Below are positions 48,973 through 59,126 of a stretch of DNA of 64,000 nt, piece by piece. Location: the NCBI GenBank assembly GCA_017306015.1, contig JAFKJK010000010.1, forward strand, positions 1 through 64,000, written 5' to 3'. The notes below the pieces were generated by a model that was given only the letters and a program-made list of their open reading frames with translations, ran no database searches and was not told the DNA's origin. How positions within the stretch are numbered: position 1 is the stretch's first letter; each line of letters starts with the position of its first letter. The DNA comes from Propionibacteriaceae bacterium. GTDB lineage: Bacteria > Actinomycetota > Actinomycetes > Propionibacteriales > Propionibacteriaceae. Position numbers and translations under genes: made by a program.

Positions 48973-49425
48973 ATGGCACGAGCTTTCGACCCCTTCCGCG
49001 AGGTGGATCGCTGGTTCTCCGACGTCGCCCGGACGCCGGCCAGCACCGCCATGCCGATGGACCTGTACCGCGACGGTGACACCTTCGTCACCCAGATCGA
49101 CCTGCCGGGGGTGGACCCGGCATCGATCGATGTGGACGTCGACGACCGCACCCTGACCGTCCGCGCCGAGCGCAAGGGCGCCACCGGCGAGGACGCGAAG
49201 TGGCTGGTGCGGGAGCGTCCCATCGGCACGTTCGCGCGGCAGCTGACCCTGGGTTACGGGGTGGCGCTGGACAAGATCGCCGCCGACTACAGCGACGGCG
49301 TGCTGAGCCTGCGGATCCCGGTCGCCGAGGAGGCCAAACCGCGCAAGATCGAGGTGCAGCATGCGGGCACCACGACCCAGCTCGGTGCCGAGCGCACCCA
49401 GATCGAGGGCAGCGTGGACAGCTGA
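48973..49425 (+). CDS. Small heat-shock protein, Hsp20/alpha-crystallin family
   Basis: 150 residues from the ATG at 48973, with AGAGGAG eight bases upstream. The start ARAFDPFREVDRWFSDVAR and the alpha-crystallin domain (MDLYRDGDTFVTQIDLPGVD through GVLSLRIPVAEEAKPRKI, with the I-x-V-like IPV motif) are typical. It binds unfolding proteins without ATP. A perfect CIRCE upstream puts it under HrcA, and a terminator follows, so it is monocistronic. Confidence 0.96.
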   Translation: MARAFDPFREVDRWFSDVARTPASTAMPMDLYRDGDTFVTQIDLPGVDPASIDVDVDDRTLTVRAERKGATGEDAKWLVRERPIGTFARQLTLGYGVALDKIAADYSDGVLSLRIPVAEEAKPRKIEVQHAGTTTQLGAERTQIEGSVDS

Positions 49426-49456
49426 GCCACCTGATCGGCTGAATTCACAGACTGCA

Positions 49457-49488
49457 GAAGGCGTTGCCGGCAATCCGGCGACGCCTTC
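49457..49488 (+). terminator. Intrinsic terminator of hsp20
   Basis: GAAGGCGTTGCCGG (49457-49470), four-base loop, CCGGCGACGCCTTC (49475-49488): 14 pairs including one G-T. It ends 21 bases before the stop of the convergent aldo/keto reductase gene and may act in both directions. Confidence 0.8.
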
Positions 49489-49508
49489 CGCAGTTCGAGC
49501 CGCAGGCC

Positions 49509-50447
49509 TCAGCTGAAGGTCGCCGAGACCTTCTTCAGCCGGTTCACCTGGCTGCGGGACAGCTTCACCTCAGCGGCGGCCAGCAGGGCCGGCAGTTGCT
49601 CGGGCGAACTCGCGCTGGCGATCGGTGCCACCACGCCGGGACGGGACGCGGTCCACGCGATGGCAACGGTCGCCGGCTCGACACCGAGTTCGTCCGCGAT
49701 CGCCACGAGTTCGTCCACCACAGCGAATCCCTCGGGCGTCGCGCTGCCCTTGACCCGGGCTGCGCGAGCGCCCCGGATCGGTTCCCCGGGCCGGTACTTC
49801 CCGGTCAGGAAGCCGGCGGCGAGCACCTGGTACGGCAGCAGCGCCAGCCCGTTGCCCTCGGCCACCTCACCGAGACCACAGGTCTCCACGTCCGCTCGGT
49901 GCACCAGGCTGTACGGGGGCTGGAGGGCGACCGGTGTGGCCAGGCCTTCGGCCTCGGCAACGGCGATCACCTCGGCGACGCGTTCAGCGGTGAAGTTCGA
50001 CAACCCGTAGTGCCGGATGGCGCCCTCGGCAATCATCGCGTCGAATGCCCCCACCCACTCGGCGACTGGCACGTCCGGGTCGTCCTCGTGGGCGTAGTAC
50101 AGGTCGATGGTCTCCAGTCCGAGTCTCCGCCGCGATCCGTCCAGGCAGATCTTCAGGTTGGACGGGCGCAGCCCGCGGTGGGTCGGGCGCTTGGCGACCT
50201 TCGTGGCCACCACCAGCCCCGGATGGCCAGAGCGGTGGGCCAGCCAGCCGCCGATGACGGTCTCGGACTCACCGCCGCGGTGACCCGGCACCCACGAGGA
50301 GTAGGCGTCGGCCGTGTCGATGAAGTTGCCGCCGGCCTCGACGAACGCGTCAAGGATCTGGAAGGACGTGTTCTGGTCAGCCGTCCAGCCGAACACATTT
50401 CCACCCAGGCAGAGGGGCGAAACCCGCAACGTTGCCAGTTTCTTCAT
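49509..50447 (-). CDS. Aldo/keto reductase
   Basis: 312 residues from the ATG at 50447. A TIM-barrel oxidoreductase with NFIDTADAYSSW (catalytic Asp and Tyr), LVVATKV (Lys) and IDLYYAHEDDPDVP (His), and the cofactor segment GVVAPIASASSPEQL. NADPH-dependent; the KKLATLRVSPLCLGGNVFGW start is that of the AKR11/YajO-like group. The substrate is unknown. Confidence 0.92.
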   Translation of the reverse strand: MKKLATLRVSPLCLGGNVFGWTADQNTSFQILDAFVEAGGNFIDTADAYSSWVPGHRGGESETVIGGWLAHRSGHPGLVVATKVAKRPTHRGLRPSNLKICLDGSRRRLGLETIDLYYAHEDDPDVPVAEWVGAFDAMIAEGAIRHYGLSNFTAERVAEVIAVAEAEGLATPVALQPPYSLVHRADVETCGLGEVAEGNGLALLPYQVLAAGFLTGKYRPGEPIRGARAARVKGSATPEGFAVVDELVAIADELGVEPATVAIAWTASRPGVVAPIASASSPEQLPALLAAAEVKLSRSQVNRLKKVSATFS

Positions 50448-50541
50448 TGCCCTAGCCTATCGGCGCCCGGCGGATTCGGCGGTTTCGGCGCACGGGCGGC
50501 CCATTTGGCGTCGGCCCGCGCCGCAATGCCCACCAGTGCGG

Positions 50542-51192
50542 TCAGCTCTCTGTGGCCGAGGGGGACGAGTCCCGTTCGCCGATCTCGAATTCGACCGTCA
50601 GGTGCACGCCGAGGGTGGTCGAGGACGACACCTCAACGCCGAAGTCCATGCTGTCGGCTGCGGAGGCCCGCGCACCGAACGCCATCGGCGCCGCGAACGC
50701 GACCTCGCGCAGCGGCATCCGCCAGGAGTCGCTGACCTGTTTCACGCCGGTCACGACCAGTCCTGCGGCGGCTGCGATCGCGTCCGCCTTCCGCCGCGCC
50801 TTCACCATCGCGTCCGCCGTGGCCGGCAGGCTCGCCTCGAAGCCGTCGTACACCCACTCGATCCGCTCGACGGTCACGCCGTTCTGCGAGCTGAGGAGGC
50901 CGAGCACATCCGCGATCCGCTCGTTGGGGCTGGTCACGACGACCTGCACCAGAGCGGACTGGCCGAGCTTGAGCGCGCCCGAGCCGGTCTCGATCCGGAC
51001 GCCTTCCACCTCCACCGCGTCCTCGCCGAGGCCGACCGCGGCCAGTGCGGAGACGAGTTGGCGAACCTCGGCCGCCTGCTTGCCCGCAGCCCCGCCGAGC
51101 AGGCGATTCGTGCCGGCGAAGACCGCGTGGATTCGGGCCCGGACGGCATCGATCCTGATGTCGTCGTCAATGGTGACGCTCAACACACCCAT
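50542..51192 (-). CDS. SIMPL (DUF541) domain protein
   Basis: 216 residues from the ATG at 51192. Segments SALAAVGLGEDAVEVEGVRI, a central VSPNERIADVL-like part and the KARRKADAIAAAAGLVVTGV motif (Ala-rich helix before the final strands) are characteristic of SIMPL/DUF541 proteins. Usually these are periplasmic or oligomeric; this one has no signal peptide, so it should be cytosolic. Function unknown. Located 37 bases after araB on the same strand, so it may be read with it. Confidence 0.8.
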   Translation of the reverse strand: MGVLSVTIDDDIRIDAVRARIHAVFAGTNRLLGGAAGKQAAEVRQLVSALAAVGLGEDAVEVEGVRIETGSGALKLGQSALVQVVVTSPNERIADVLGLLSSQNGVTVERIEWVYDGFEASLPATADAMVKARRKADAIAAAAGLVVTGVKQVSDSWRMPLREVAFAAPMAFGARASAADSMDFGVEVSSSTTLGVHLTVEFEIGERDSSPSATES

Positions 51193-51229
51193 CTCGACTC
51201 CTCTGGTTCATTGTGGTGGCAATCGGTTC

Positions 51230-52828
51230 TCACAGATTGTCCACGGCCGCCCGTTCGACCGCCAGACCTGTCGTGAACCTCTCCATGAACGCAGTGAAGC
51301 CGGCGACATCGGCTGCGACCGGGCTGACCGTCTCCAGAGTCGTGCCCGCAAACACGTCGTCGGCCAGGTATTCGTGCAGCAGCTGGCCGGGCCTGCGTTC
51401 GACGGCGTACGCGGCGAGCAGGGCGATGCCCCAGGCACCGCCCTCCCCGGCGATCTCGCCGACCGACACCGGCGTGTCCAGGGCGGCGGCGAGGATCCGC
51501 GCACCGACACCGCGGGTCTTGAAGAAGCCGCCGTGGCCGAACAGGGAGTCCAGTTCGACTCCGTCGCCGGTCAGCACGTCCATGCCGATCCGGAGCGTGC
51601 CGAGCATTCCGGAGAGCTGGGCGCGCATGAAGTTGGCGAGGCTGAGCGTGCTGTCCGGGGTGCGGACGAACAGCGGCCGGCCCTCCTCCAGGCCGATGTT
51701 GTGCTCGCCGGAGAGGAAGTTGTAGGCCAGCAGTCCGCCGGCGTCCGGGGCTCCGGCGAGGGCCGCGTTGAACAGGGTCTCGAACACCGTGCCGGAGTCG
51801 GCCGGCGTCCCCAGCGCGGCGGCGAACTCGCCGAACAGCCCGGCCCACGCGTTCAGTTCGCTGGCTCCGTTGTTGCAGTGCGCCATCGCGACCAGGTCGC
51901 CGGCCGGGGTGGTGACCAGGTCGATCTCCTCGAAGGGCTGGCTGAGCTCGCGTTCGAGCACGACCATGGCGAAGATCGAAGTGCCGGCGCTGACATTCCC
52001 GGTACGGGGACGGACCGAGTTGGTCGCCACCATGCCGGTGCCGGCGTCGCCCTCCGGCGGGCACAGCGGCACGCCGGCCTGCAGCGTCCCGGACGGGTCG
52101 AGCAGGCGGGCACCCGCCTCGCTGAGCCGGCCGCCCGGTTCGCCGGCCGCCAGTGGGACGGGCAGCAGGTCGCGGACCTTCCAGCCCAACCCGTGTTCGG
52201 CCACCTTCGCGTCGAACGCGTCGAGCATGCGGGAGTAGTAGCCGCCGGTCGCCGGATCGATCGGGAACATGCCGCTGGCATCGCCCACGCCGAGGACGCG
52301 CTCGCCGGTGAGTTGGTGGTGGACGTAGCCGGCGAGAGTGTTGATCGAGGCGATCCGGCCCACGTGCTCCTCGCCGTTGCGGACGGCCTGCCACAGGTGC
52401 GCAATGCTCCACCGCTGCGGGATGTGGTAGCCGAACAGCCCGGTGAGTTCCTCGCTGGCCTGGCCGGTGATGGTGTTGCGCCAGGTGCGGAACGGCGCCA
52501 GCAGGTCGCCGGCGGCGTCGAAGGCCAGGTAGCCGTGCATCATCGCCGAGATTCCCAGCGAACCGACCGTGACCAACTCGACGCCGTACTGCTCCCGGAC
52601 GTCGGCCGCCAGGCTCGCGTAGCACTGCCGCAAGCCGTCCCAGATCGCCTCGGTCGAGTAGGTCCAGATCCGGTCGACGAACTGGTTCTCCCAGTCGTGT
52701 GCGCCGACCGCCAGCGGCTGGTGGTCGGCTCCGATCAGGACGGCCTTGATCCGGGTGGAGCCGAACTCGATGCCCAGCGCCGTCCTTCCGCTGGTGATGG
52801 CTGTGGCTGCTGCTTCGGTTCCGATCAT
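51230..52828 (-). CDS. araB: FGGY-family carbohydrate kinase, probable L-ribulokinase
   Basis: 532 residues from the ATG at 52828, with AGGAGG eight bases upstream. FGGY hallmarks: [18 protein letters not shown] at the N-terminus, [25 protein letters not shown] and the C-terminal [16 protein letters not shown]. By sequence alone it could be named xylulokinase. The position beside araD and araA and a shared operator motif make phosphorylation of L-ribulose far more likely. Divergent from recO. Confidence 0.85.
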   Translation of the reverse strand: MIGTEAAATAITSGRTALGIEFGSTRIKAVLIGADHQPLAVGAHDWENQFVDRIWTYSTEAIWDGLRQCYASLAADVREQYGVELVTVGSLGISAMMHGYLAFDAAGDLLAPFRTWRNTITGQASEELTGLFGYHIPQRWSIAHLWQAVRNGEEHVGRIASINTLAGYVHHQLTGERVLGVGDASGMFPIDPATGGYYSRMLDAFDAKVAEHGLGWKVRDLLPVPLAAGEPGGRLSEAGARLLDPSGTLQAGVPLCPPEGDAGTGMVATNSVRPRTGNVSAGTSIFAMVVLERELSQPFEEIDLVTTPAGDLVAMAHCNNGASELNAWAGLFGEFAAALGTPADSGTVFETLFNAALAGAPDAGGLLAYNFLSGEHNIGLEEGRPLFVRTPDSTLSLANFMRAQLSGMLGTLRIGMDVLTGDGVELDSLFGHGGFFKTRGVGARILAAALDTPVSVGEIAGEGGAWGIALLAAYAVERRPGQLLHEYLADDVFAGTTLETVSPVAADVAGFTAFMERFTTGLAVERAAVDNL

Positions 52829-52896
52829 CCTTGATCCTCCTGTTCGACCGTGGACGGGCGGCGTCCACCCCCAATCATGGCAGCCGGAGACGGACA

Positions 52897-52914
52897 GGTG
52901 CGAGCGATAACATC
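52897..52914. promoter_or_regulatory. LacI-type operator-like site upstream of araB
   Basis: GGTGCGAGCGATAACATC matches 14 of 18 positions of the stronger site before araD (53792-53809). The conserved half is CGATAACATC, i.e. GATGTTATCG towards araB. It is about 70 bases before the araB start on its strand. Confidence 0.45.
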
Positions 52915-52969
52915 GCCGCCCGCGGAGCGCCCGACGCCGGCTGCGGCCCGGGCCGGGGACAATGGACGT

Positions 52970-53725
52970 GTGCCGACCTACCGTGACGAGGCGATCGTCC
53001 TGCGCACCCACAAGCTGGGTGAGGCGGATCGCATCATCACGGTGCTCTCCCGCGATCACGGCAAGGTGCGGGCGGTAGCCCGGGGAGTGCGCCGCACCTC
53101 GTCGAAGTTCGGCGGGCGGCTGGAGCCGTGCACCCACGTCGACCTCCAGTTCGCCAGCGGACGGAGCCTGGACGTGATCACCCAGGCGGTCACCCTGCAC
53201 CCGTACTCCGAGCCGCTCGCACACGACTACGAGCGCTACACGGTCGCCCAGGTGATGATCGAGACGGCCGATCGGCTGGTTTCGGAGGAGGGCGAGCCGT
53301 CCCGGCGCCAGTACCAGTTGCTGGTCGGCGGCCTGCACGCGCTCACCGCCGGCACGGCGGAAGGTCCGCGTCCGGCCACCATGGTGATGGACGCGTACCT
53401 GTTGCGGGCGATCGCGCTGGCCGGCTACGCGCCGACCCTGGCCGAATGCGCGCGCTGCGGCCGTCCGGGACCCCATCAGGCGTTCTCGCCCCAGGCCGGC
53501 GGCATGGTCTGCGTCGGCTGCCGTCCGCCGGGCTCGGCCCATCCGGAGCCCCGGACCGTCGCGTACCTCGCGGCCCTGCTCGGCGGTGACTGGACGGCGA
53601 CGCGGGGGGCCGACGAGCAGTGCCGGCGGCAGGCCAGCGGACTGGTGGCCGCCTTCGTCAGCTGGCACCTGGATCGTGGTCTCCGCTCGCTCGAGCATGT
53701 GGAGCGGACCGCGCCGCTCGCCTGA
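52970..53725 (+). CDS. recO: DNA repair protein RecO
   Basis: 251 residues from the GTG at 52970; GACAAT (52958-52963) just upstream suggests a leaderless message. N-terminal OB fold ([20 protein letters not shown]), then helices, and a zinc site CARCGRPG...CVGC in the C-terminal part. RecO loads RecA with RecR and anneals single strands. It is a core gene found inside an arabinose gene group, separating araB from araDA. Confidence 0.95.
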   Translation: MPTYRDEAIVLRTHKLGEADRIITVLSRDHGKVRAVARGVRRTSSKFGGRLEPCTHVDLQFASGRSLDVITQAVTLHPYSEPLAHDYERYTVAQVMIETADRLVSEEGEPSRRQYQLLVGGLHALTAGTAEGPRPATMVMDAYLLRAIALAGYAPTLAECARCGRPGPHQAFSPQAGGMVCVGCRPPGSAHPEPRTVAYLAALLGGDWTATRGADEQCRRQASGLVAAFVSWHLDRGLRSLEHVERTAPLA

Positions 53726-53745
53726 GACCCAGCCTGAGGGCTGTG

Positions 53746-53809
53746 GATGTTACCGATATCAAATCGTTACCGTGGCTGGGTTGCGACCGGCGGTGGTACC
53801 GGTAACATC
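53746..53809. promoter_or_regulatory. LacI-type operator region of araDA
   Basis: GGTGGTACCGGTAACATC (53792-53809) differs at two positions from the perfect palindrome GATGTTACCGGTAACATC, the shape of LacI/GalR operators with a central CG. A second half-site GATGTTACCG (53746-53755) and a CGTTACCG (53765-53772) lie upstream. The two ten-base half-sites are exact inverted copies 44 bases apart. Located 110 bases before araD. Confidence 0.65.
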
Positions 53810-53918
53810 AGCCGCAACAGGTGATGGAACCTGTCCGCGACAGGAAGCACGACGACGTGATACAGGCTGATGCCCTTTGGCGTGGCGCCCTCCGGAAAGA
53901 CCGGGAGGGCTGGTCCTG

Positions 53919-54608
53919 ATGAACCGCATTCCCGACTCTCTCCGCGGCCAGGTGGAGGCGCTGAAGCGCGAGGTGGCCGCACTCCACGCCGAGCTGCCGC
54001 GCAACGGCCTGGTGGTCTGGACGGCCGGCAACGTGTCGGCACGGGTACCCGGGGCCGACCTGCTGGTGATCAAGCCGTCCGGCGTCTCCTACGACGAGCT
54101 GGACGCTGACGCGATGGTGGTCTGCGACTTCGACGCGAACCTGGTGGAGGGCACCCACGTCCCGTCCTCGGACACCGCGGCGCACGCCTACGTCTACGCC
54201 CACATGCCGGAGGTCGGCGGTGTCGTCCACACCCATTCGGACTATGCGACGGCCTGGGCCGCCCGGCGGGAGCCGATCCCGTGCGTGCTGACGATGATGG
54301 GCGACGAGTTCGGTGGTGACATCCCGGTGGGCCCGTTCGCCCTGATCGGCGACGACTCGATCGGGCGCGGGATCGTCGAGACGCTGAGGGGGAGCCGCTC
54401 CCGGGCGGTGCTGATGGCCAACCACGGTCCGTTCACGATCGGGACGGACGCCCGGGCGGCGGTGAAGGCCGCCGTGATGGTCGAGGACGTGGCCCGCACC
54501 GTCCATCTCGCCCGCCAGCTGGGCGAGCCGGTGCCGATCCCGCAGGCCGACATCGACCGACTCTTCGACCGTTACCAGAACGTCTATGGACAAGGAAGTG
54601 CGAAGTGA
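53919..54608 (+). CDS. araD: L-ribulose-5-phosphate 4-epimerase
   Basis: 229 residues from the ATG at 53919, with GGGAGGG upstream. Class II aldolase fold with [42 protein letters not shown], the metal site [13 protein letters not shown] and [10 protein letters not shown]. It turns L-ribulose 5-phosphate into D-xylulose 5-phosphate. Overlaps araA by four bases. Confidence 0.95.
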   Translation: MNRIPDSLRGQVEALKREVAALHAELPRNGLVVWTAGNVSARVPGADLLVIKPSGVSYDELDADAMVVCDFDANLVEGTHVPSSDTAAHAYVYAHMPEVGGVVHTHSDYATAWAARREPIPCVLTMMGDEFGGDIPVGPFALIGDDSIGRGIVETLRGSRSRAVLMANHGPFTIGTDARAAVKAAVMVEDVARTVHLARQLGEPVPIPQADIDRLFDRYQNVYGQGSAK

Positions 54609-56098
54609 GCAAGCAGATCTGGTTCCTGACCGGCAGCCAGGGCCTCTACGGCGAGGACGTGCTGGTGCAGGTGCGGGACCAGTCCGCACAGATCTCGGGG
54701 GCTCTGGCCGCGTCCGAGGCGATTCCCGCCGAGGTGGTCGCCAGGCCCGTGCTCACCGACTCCTCCGCCATCCGCCGGGTGATGCTGGACGCGAACGCCG
54801 ACGACGACTGCGTCGGCGTGATCGCCTGGATGCACACCTTCAGCCCGGCGAAGATGTGGATCGCCGGCATGGACGCCCTGGACAAGCCGTTCCTGCACCT
54901 GCACACGCAGGTGAACGTGGAACTGCCCTGGGCCACCATCGACATGGACTTCATGAACCTGAACCAGGCCGCGCACGGCGACCGGGAGTTCGCGTTCATC
55001 GCGACCCGGCTCGGGGTGCCCCGCAAGACCGTCTCCGGCCACGTGTCCGACCCGCGGGTGGTCGCCCGGATCGGGGTGTGGGCGCGGGCGGCGCTGGCCC
55101 GGGCCGAACTGCGGACGCTCAAGCTGGTCCGCTTCGGCGACAACATGCGCAACGTCGCGGTCACCGAGGGTGACAAGGTCGAGGCCGAGCGCCGGTTCGG
55201 CGTCTCGGTGAACACCTGGGGCGTGAACGACCTCGTCGAGGTCGTCGACCAGGTCGCCGACAGCGAGATCGACGCCCTGGTCGAGCAGTACCTGGACCTC
55301 TACGACGTGGCCGATGAGCTGCGTCCGGGAGCCGACCGGCACGAGTCGCTGCGCTACGGCGCCCGGATCGAGGCGGCTCTGCGCCGCTTCGTCGTGGACG
55401 GCGGGTTCGGCGCGTTCACCACGAACTTCGAGGACCTCGGCGGACTGCGGCAACTGCCGGGCCTCGGCGTCCAGCGGCTGATGGCCGAGGGCATCGGCTT
55501 CGCCGGCGAGGGTGACTGGAAGACCGCCGTCCTGGGACGGACGCTGAAGACGATGGCGGCCGGACTGCCCGGCGGCACCTCGTTCATGGAGGACTACACC
55601 TACGACCTCACCCCCGGCCAGGAGCTCAGCCTCGGTGCCCACATGCTCGAGGTGTGCCCGACGATCGCGGCCGGCAAGCCGCGAATCGAGGTCCACCCGC
55701 TCGGCATCGGGGGCCGCGAGGATCCCGTCCGGATGGTCTTCGACGCCGCGCCCGGAGACGGCGTGACGCTGGGCCTGTGCGACCTCGGCGACCGCTTCCG
55801 GATGGTCGCGAACGAGATCGAGGTCGTCGCGGCGCCGCACCCGATGCCGAAGCTGCCGGTGGCCCGCGCCGTCTGGAAGGCCCAGCCGGACTTCACCACC
55901 GCCACGGAGTGCTGGCTGTCCGCCGGCGGTCCGCACCACACCGTGCTCAGCACCGCGCTGACGGCTGAGCACCTCACCGACCTGGCCGAGATGCTCGGCA
56001 CCGAACTGGTGCTGATCGGCAAGGGAACCACCACTGACCAGTTCCTCAAGGAGTTGCGCTGGAACAACGCGTATCACCGCTTGGCAATGGGGTTCTGA
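54605..56098 (+). CDS. araA: L-arabinose isomerase
   Basis: 497 residues, a normal length, from the GTG at 54605. Typical start [17 protein letters not shown], then [18 protein letters not shown], the metal-binding EGDWKTA segment (Glu near 305), [13 protein letters not shown] with the second Glu, and the final [14 protein letters not shown]. It interconverts L-arabinose and L-ribulose with Mn2+. The gene order here differs from the classical araBAD order. Confidence 0.97.
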   Translation: MSKQIWFLTGSQGLYGEDVLVQVRDQSAQISGALAASEAIPAEVVARPVLTDSSAIRRVMLDANADDDCVGVIAWMHTFSPAKMWIAGMDALDKPFLHLHTQVNVELPWATIDMDFMNLNQAAHGDREFAFIATRLGVPRKTVSGHVSDPRVVARIGVWARAALARAELRTLKLVRFGDNMRNVAVTEGDKVEAERRFGVSVNTWGVNDLVEVVDQVADSEIDALVEQYLDLYDVADELRPGADRHESLRYGARIEAALRRFVVDGGFGAFTTNFEDLGGLRQLPGLGVQRLMAEGIGFAGEGDWKTAVLGRTLKTMAAGLPGGTSFMEDYTYDLTPGQELSLGAHMLEVCPTIAAGKPRIEVHPLGIGGREDPVRMVFDAAPGDGVTLGLCDLGDRFRMVANEIEVVAAPHPMPKLPVARAVWKAQPDFTTATECWLSAGGPHHTVLSTALTAEHLTDLAEMLGTELVLIGKGTTTDQFLKELRWNNAYHRLAMGF

Positions 56099-56211
56099 CC
56101 GGAGACCGGCCACCGGGCCGAGGGACCCGGGCCGGACTCGGGGGCGATCGCGGCGGGATCGTCCCGGTCCACAACTGAATGGAAAAACCGAATACCGCGC
56201 TTCGAGCGCAG

Positions 56212-56244
56212 CCGGCAACCGTTGCCGGAACGGCCTGACGGCCG
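56212..56244 (+). promoter_or_regulatory. Inverted repeats upstream of the sugar-binding protein gene
   Basis: CCGGCAAC-C-GTTGCCGG (56212-56228), a perfect eight-base inverted repeat with a one-base centre, and CGGCC-TGAC-GGCCG (56231-56244). They lie 30-65 bases before the start at 56276. Either could be an operator or an mRNA leader hairpin. The GATGTTACCG ara motif is not found here. Confidence 0.4.
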
Positions 56245-56275
56245 AAACTCAACGATGAGAAGGAGAAATCCGGAC

Positions 56276-57436
56276 ATGCGACGTATTGGAATGGCGATCG
56301 TCGGTATCGCCACCGCACTAGCACTCGCCGCCTGTGGCGGCACCGGCGCCGGAGGCGGCGCCCCGACGGGCGGCTCGACCGCCAACAACCAGGCAGCGGG
56401 AGACACCCTGGTCGGCGTCGCGATGCCGACCCAGACCTCCGAGCGCTGGATCGCCGACGGCAACGCCGTCAAGAAGGGCCTGACGGACGCCGGGTACAAG
56501 GTCGACCTGCAGTACGCGAACGACGACATCCCGACCCAGACTCAGCAGATCGACGCCATGATCACCGCCGGCGCGAAGCTGCTGATCATCGCCGCCATTG
56601 ACGGCACCGCGCTGACCTCCCAGCTGCAGAACGCTGCCTCCAAGGGCATCAAGGTGATCGCGTACGACCGCCTGATCCGGGACAGCGAGAACGTCGACTT
56701 CTACGTCTCGTTCGACAACTACAAGGTGGGTGTGGCCCAGGCCACGGCACTGCTCTACGGAATGGGGATCACCGACCGTGACGGCAAGGCCACCGGCTCT
56801 GCGCCGAAGGGCCAGAACATCGAGATGTTCGCCGGTTCGCTCGACGACAACAACGCGCACTTCTTCTGGAACGGCGCCCAGGACACCCTCAAGCCGTTCA
56901 TCGACGACGGCACGCTGGTCGTGAAGAGCAAGCAGACCACCATCGAGCAGGCCGCCACGCTGCGGTGGCTGCAGGAGACCGCGCAGAAGCGCATGGAGGA
57001 CCTGCTGACCTCCACGTACGGCGGCAAGGGCACCGGGCTGAAGGGCGTGCTGTCCCCGTACGACGGCATCTCCCGTGGCATCATCACCGCCCTGCAGGGT
57101 GTGGGCATGGGCCCGACAATCAAGGAGGGCCTGCCGATCGTCACCGGTCAGGACGCGGAGATCGCCTCCGTCAAGCTGATCGCCGACGGTGTCCAGAGCT
57201 CGACCATCTTCAAGGACACCCGCAAGCTGGCGGCCCAGGCCGTCACCGCTTCGCAGGCGTTCCTGTCCGGCAAGACCCCCGAGCCGAACAACACCAAGGA
57301 CTACGACAACGGCAAGAAGATCGTCCCGTCCTACCTGCTCGAGGTCGACACTGTGTACGCCGACACGATCCAGGCCATGTTGATCGACTCCGGCTACTGG
57401 ACGGCGGACGAGGTCAAGTCCGGCGTCGCCAAGTAG
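56276..57436 (+). CDS. chvE: Multiple-monosaccharide ABC transporter substrate-binding lipoprotein (ChvE-like)
   Basis: 386 residues from the ATG at 56276. Lipoprotein signal IGMAIVGIATALALAAC puts the anchored Cys near 19. Type 1 binding-protein fold with VGVAMPTQTSERWIADGNAV, IIAAIDGTALTSQLQ, VIAYDRLIRDSENVDFYVSF and IVTGQDAEIASVKLI, matching the ChvE group that binds arabinose, glucose, galactose or xylose. Location after araA makes L-arabinose the likely ligand. A 16-base-arm palindrome follows its stop. Confidence 0.92.
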   Translation: MRRIGMAIVGIATALALAACGGTGAGGGAPTGGSTANNQAAGDTLVGVAMPTQTSERWIADGNAVKKGLTDAGYKVDLQYANDDIPTQTQQIDAMITAGAKLLIIAAIDGTALTSQLQNAASKGIKVIAYDRLIRDSENVDFYVSFDNYKVGVAQATALLYGMGITDRDGKATGSAPKGQNIEMFAGSLDDNNAHFFWNGAQDTLKPFIDDGTLVVKSKQTTIEQAATLRWLQETAQKRMEDLLTSTYGGKGTGLKGVLSPYDGISRGIITALQGVGMGPTIKEGLPIVTGQDAEIASVKLIADGVQSSTIFKDTRKLAAQAVTASQAFLSGKTPEPNNTKDYDNGKKIVPSYLLEVDTVYADTIQAMLIDSGYWTADEVKSGVAK

Positions 57437-57449
57437 GCGAAGCCCCAAC

Positions 57450-57481
57450 CGGGTGGGCCCGGCGATCGCCGGGCCCACCCG
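57450..57481 (+). terminator. Perfect palindrome after the sugar-binding protein gene
   Basis: A 32-base perfect palindrome with arms starting CGGGTGGGCCCGGCGA, 13 bases after chvE and 25 before gguA. No U tract. Placed exactly like the hairpin after the liv binding protein, it probably limits read-through and stabilises the chvE message. Confidence 0.75.
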
Positions 57482-57506
57482 TCAGGTCTGCGAGTGAGGG
57501 AGTGGA

Positions 57507-59126
57507 ATGAACCAGATCCTCGAGATGCGTTCGATCACGAAGGAATTCCCGGGCGTCCTGGCGCTGTCGGACGTGTCGCTGACGGTCCAGCAGGGTGAGA
57601 TCCACGCGATCTGCGGCGAGAACGGTGCCGGCAAGTCGACCCTGATGAAGGTCCTCAGCGGTGTGTACCCGCACGGCACCTACAAGGGCGAGATCGTCTT
57701 CGAGGGCGAAGAGATGCGCTTCTCCTCGATCAACGACTCCGAGGCGGTGGGGATCGTGATCATCCACCAGGAGTTGGCGCTGGTGCCGTACCTCTCGATC
57801 GCCGAGAACATCTTCCTGGGCAACGAGGTCCGGGGCGCCGGTGGCCTGATCGACTGGAACAAGGCCAATCACGAGGCCGCCCAACTGATGGCCCGAGTCG
57901 GGCTGCACGAGAACCCGACCACCCCGGTCTCCCAGCTTGGCGTGGGCAAACAGCAGTTGATCGAGATCGCGAAGGCGCTCAGCAAGGAGGTCAAGCTGCT
58001 GATCCTCGACGAGCCGACGGCGGCCCTGAACGACACCGACTCCGAACACCTGCTCGACCTGATCCGGCAACTGCAGGCGGACGGCATCACCTCGATCATC
58101 ATCTCCCACAAGCTCAACGAGATCGCCGCCATCGCCGACAACACCACGGTCATCCGGGACGGCCGGACGATCGAGACGATGGACATGTCCGACCCCACCG
58201 CGACGCAGGAACGGATGATCCGCGGCATGGTCGGCCGCGACATCGCACACCGCTTCCCCGAGCGCACCCCCAGGATCGGAGGGCCGGTGCTCGAGGTCGA
58301 GAACTGGACGGTGTACCACCCGACCCAGCCCGGACGGCTGATCATCGACAACGCCAGCTTCTCGGTGCGCGCCGGCGAGGTGATCGGCATCGCGGGCCTG
58401 ATGGGTGCCGGACGCACCGAGCTCGCCATGAGCCTGTTCGGGCACAGCTACGGCCGCGACATCAGTGGCCAGGTCAGGATGCACGGTCAGGTCGTCGACA
58501 CCAGCACGGTGTCGGCGGCGATCAATGCGAGCATCGCCTACTGCACCGAGGACCGGAAGCGGTTCGGGCTGAACCTGCTCGACGACATCAGGCACAACAT
58601 CTCCGCGGCCGGGTTGTTCAAGCTGGTCAAGAGCGGATGGATCAACGGCAACGAGGAACTCAAGATCGCCGAGGAGTACCGCGACAGCCTGAACATCAAG
58701 ACCCCGACGGTGATGGCCCTGGTCGGGAAGCTCTCCGGCGGCAACCAGCAGAAAGTCGTCCTCAGCAAGTGGCTCTACACCGACCCGGACGTCCTGATCC
58801 TGGACGAGCCGACCCGCGGCATCGACGTCGGCGCGAAGTACGAGATCTACACGATCATCAACCGGATGGTCGCGGCAGGCAAGGCCGTCGTCGTCATCAG
58901 CTCGGAGTTGCCGGAACTCCTCGGCATCTGTGACCGCATCTACACCCTCGCCTACGGAAGGATCACCGGCGACATGCCAGTGGCCGAGGCGACCCAGGAG
59001 CGTCTGATGACGCTGATGGCCCTGGAACGCGACCAGGAGATCCCCACGAACCGCTTCAGCAACTACTCCCCGGGGCGCGTGGACGCCACAGCGACCGACT
59101 TTGACATGAAGGGACCCCATCAATGA
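57507..59126 (+). CDS. gguA: Multiple-monosaccharide ABC transporter ATP-binding protein (GguA/MmsA)
   Basis: 539 residues from the ATG at 57507, with GAGGGAG upstream. Two ATPase domains: the first with [24 protein letters not shown] and [12 protein letters not shown]; the second with the usual degenerate P-loop GLMGAGRTE, signature [15 protein letters not shown] and [14 protein letters not shown]. Longer than RbsA/XylG-type proteins by ~30 residues, as normal for GguA. Overlaps gguB by four bases. Confidence 0.94.
   Translation: MNQILEMRSITKEFPGVLALSDVSLTVQQGEIHAICGENGAGKSTLMKVLSGVYPHGTYKGEIVFEGEEMRFSSINDSEAVGIVIIHQELALVPYLSIAENIFLGNEVRGAGGLIDWNKANHEAAQLMARVGLHENPTTPVSQLGVGKQQLIEIAKALSKEVKLLILDEPTAALNDTDSEHLLDLIRQLQADGITSIIISHKLNEIAAIADNTTVIRDGRTIETMDMSDPTATQERMIRGMVGRDIAHRFPERTPRIGGPVLEVENWTVYHPTQPGRLIIDNASFSVRAGEVIGIAGLMGAGRTELAMSLFGHSYGRDISGQVRMHGQVVDTSTVSAAINASIAYCTEDRKRFGLNLLDDIRHNISAAGLFKLVKSGWINGNEELKIAEEYRDSLNIKTPTVMALVGKLSGGNQQKVVLSKWLYTDPDVLILDEPTRGIDVGAKYEIYTIINRMVAAGKAVVVISSELPELLGICDRIYTLAYGRITGDMPVAEATQERLMTLMALERDQEIPTNRFSNYSPGRVDATATDFDMKGPHQ

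Noticed and set aside
57414..59123. 569-residue minus-strand open frame
   Set aside because: Antisense of gguA; no domain.
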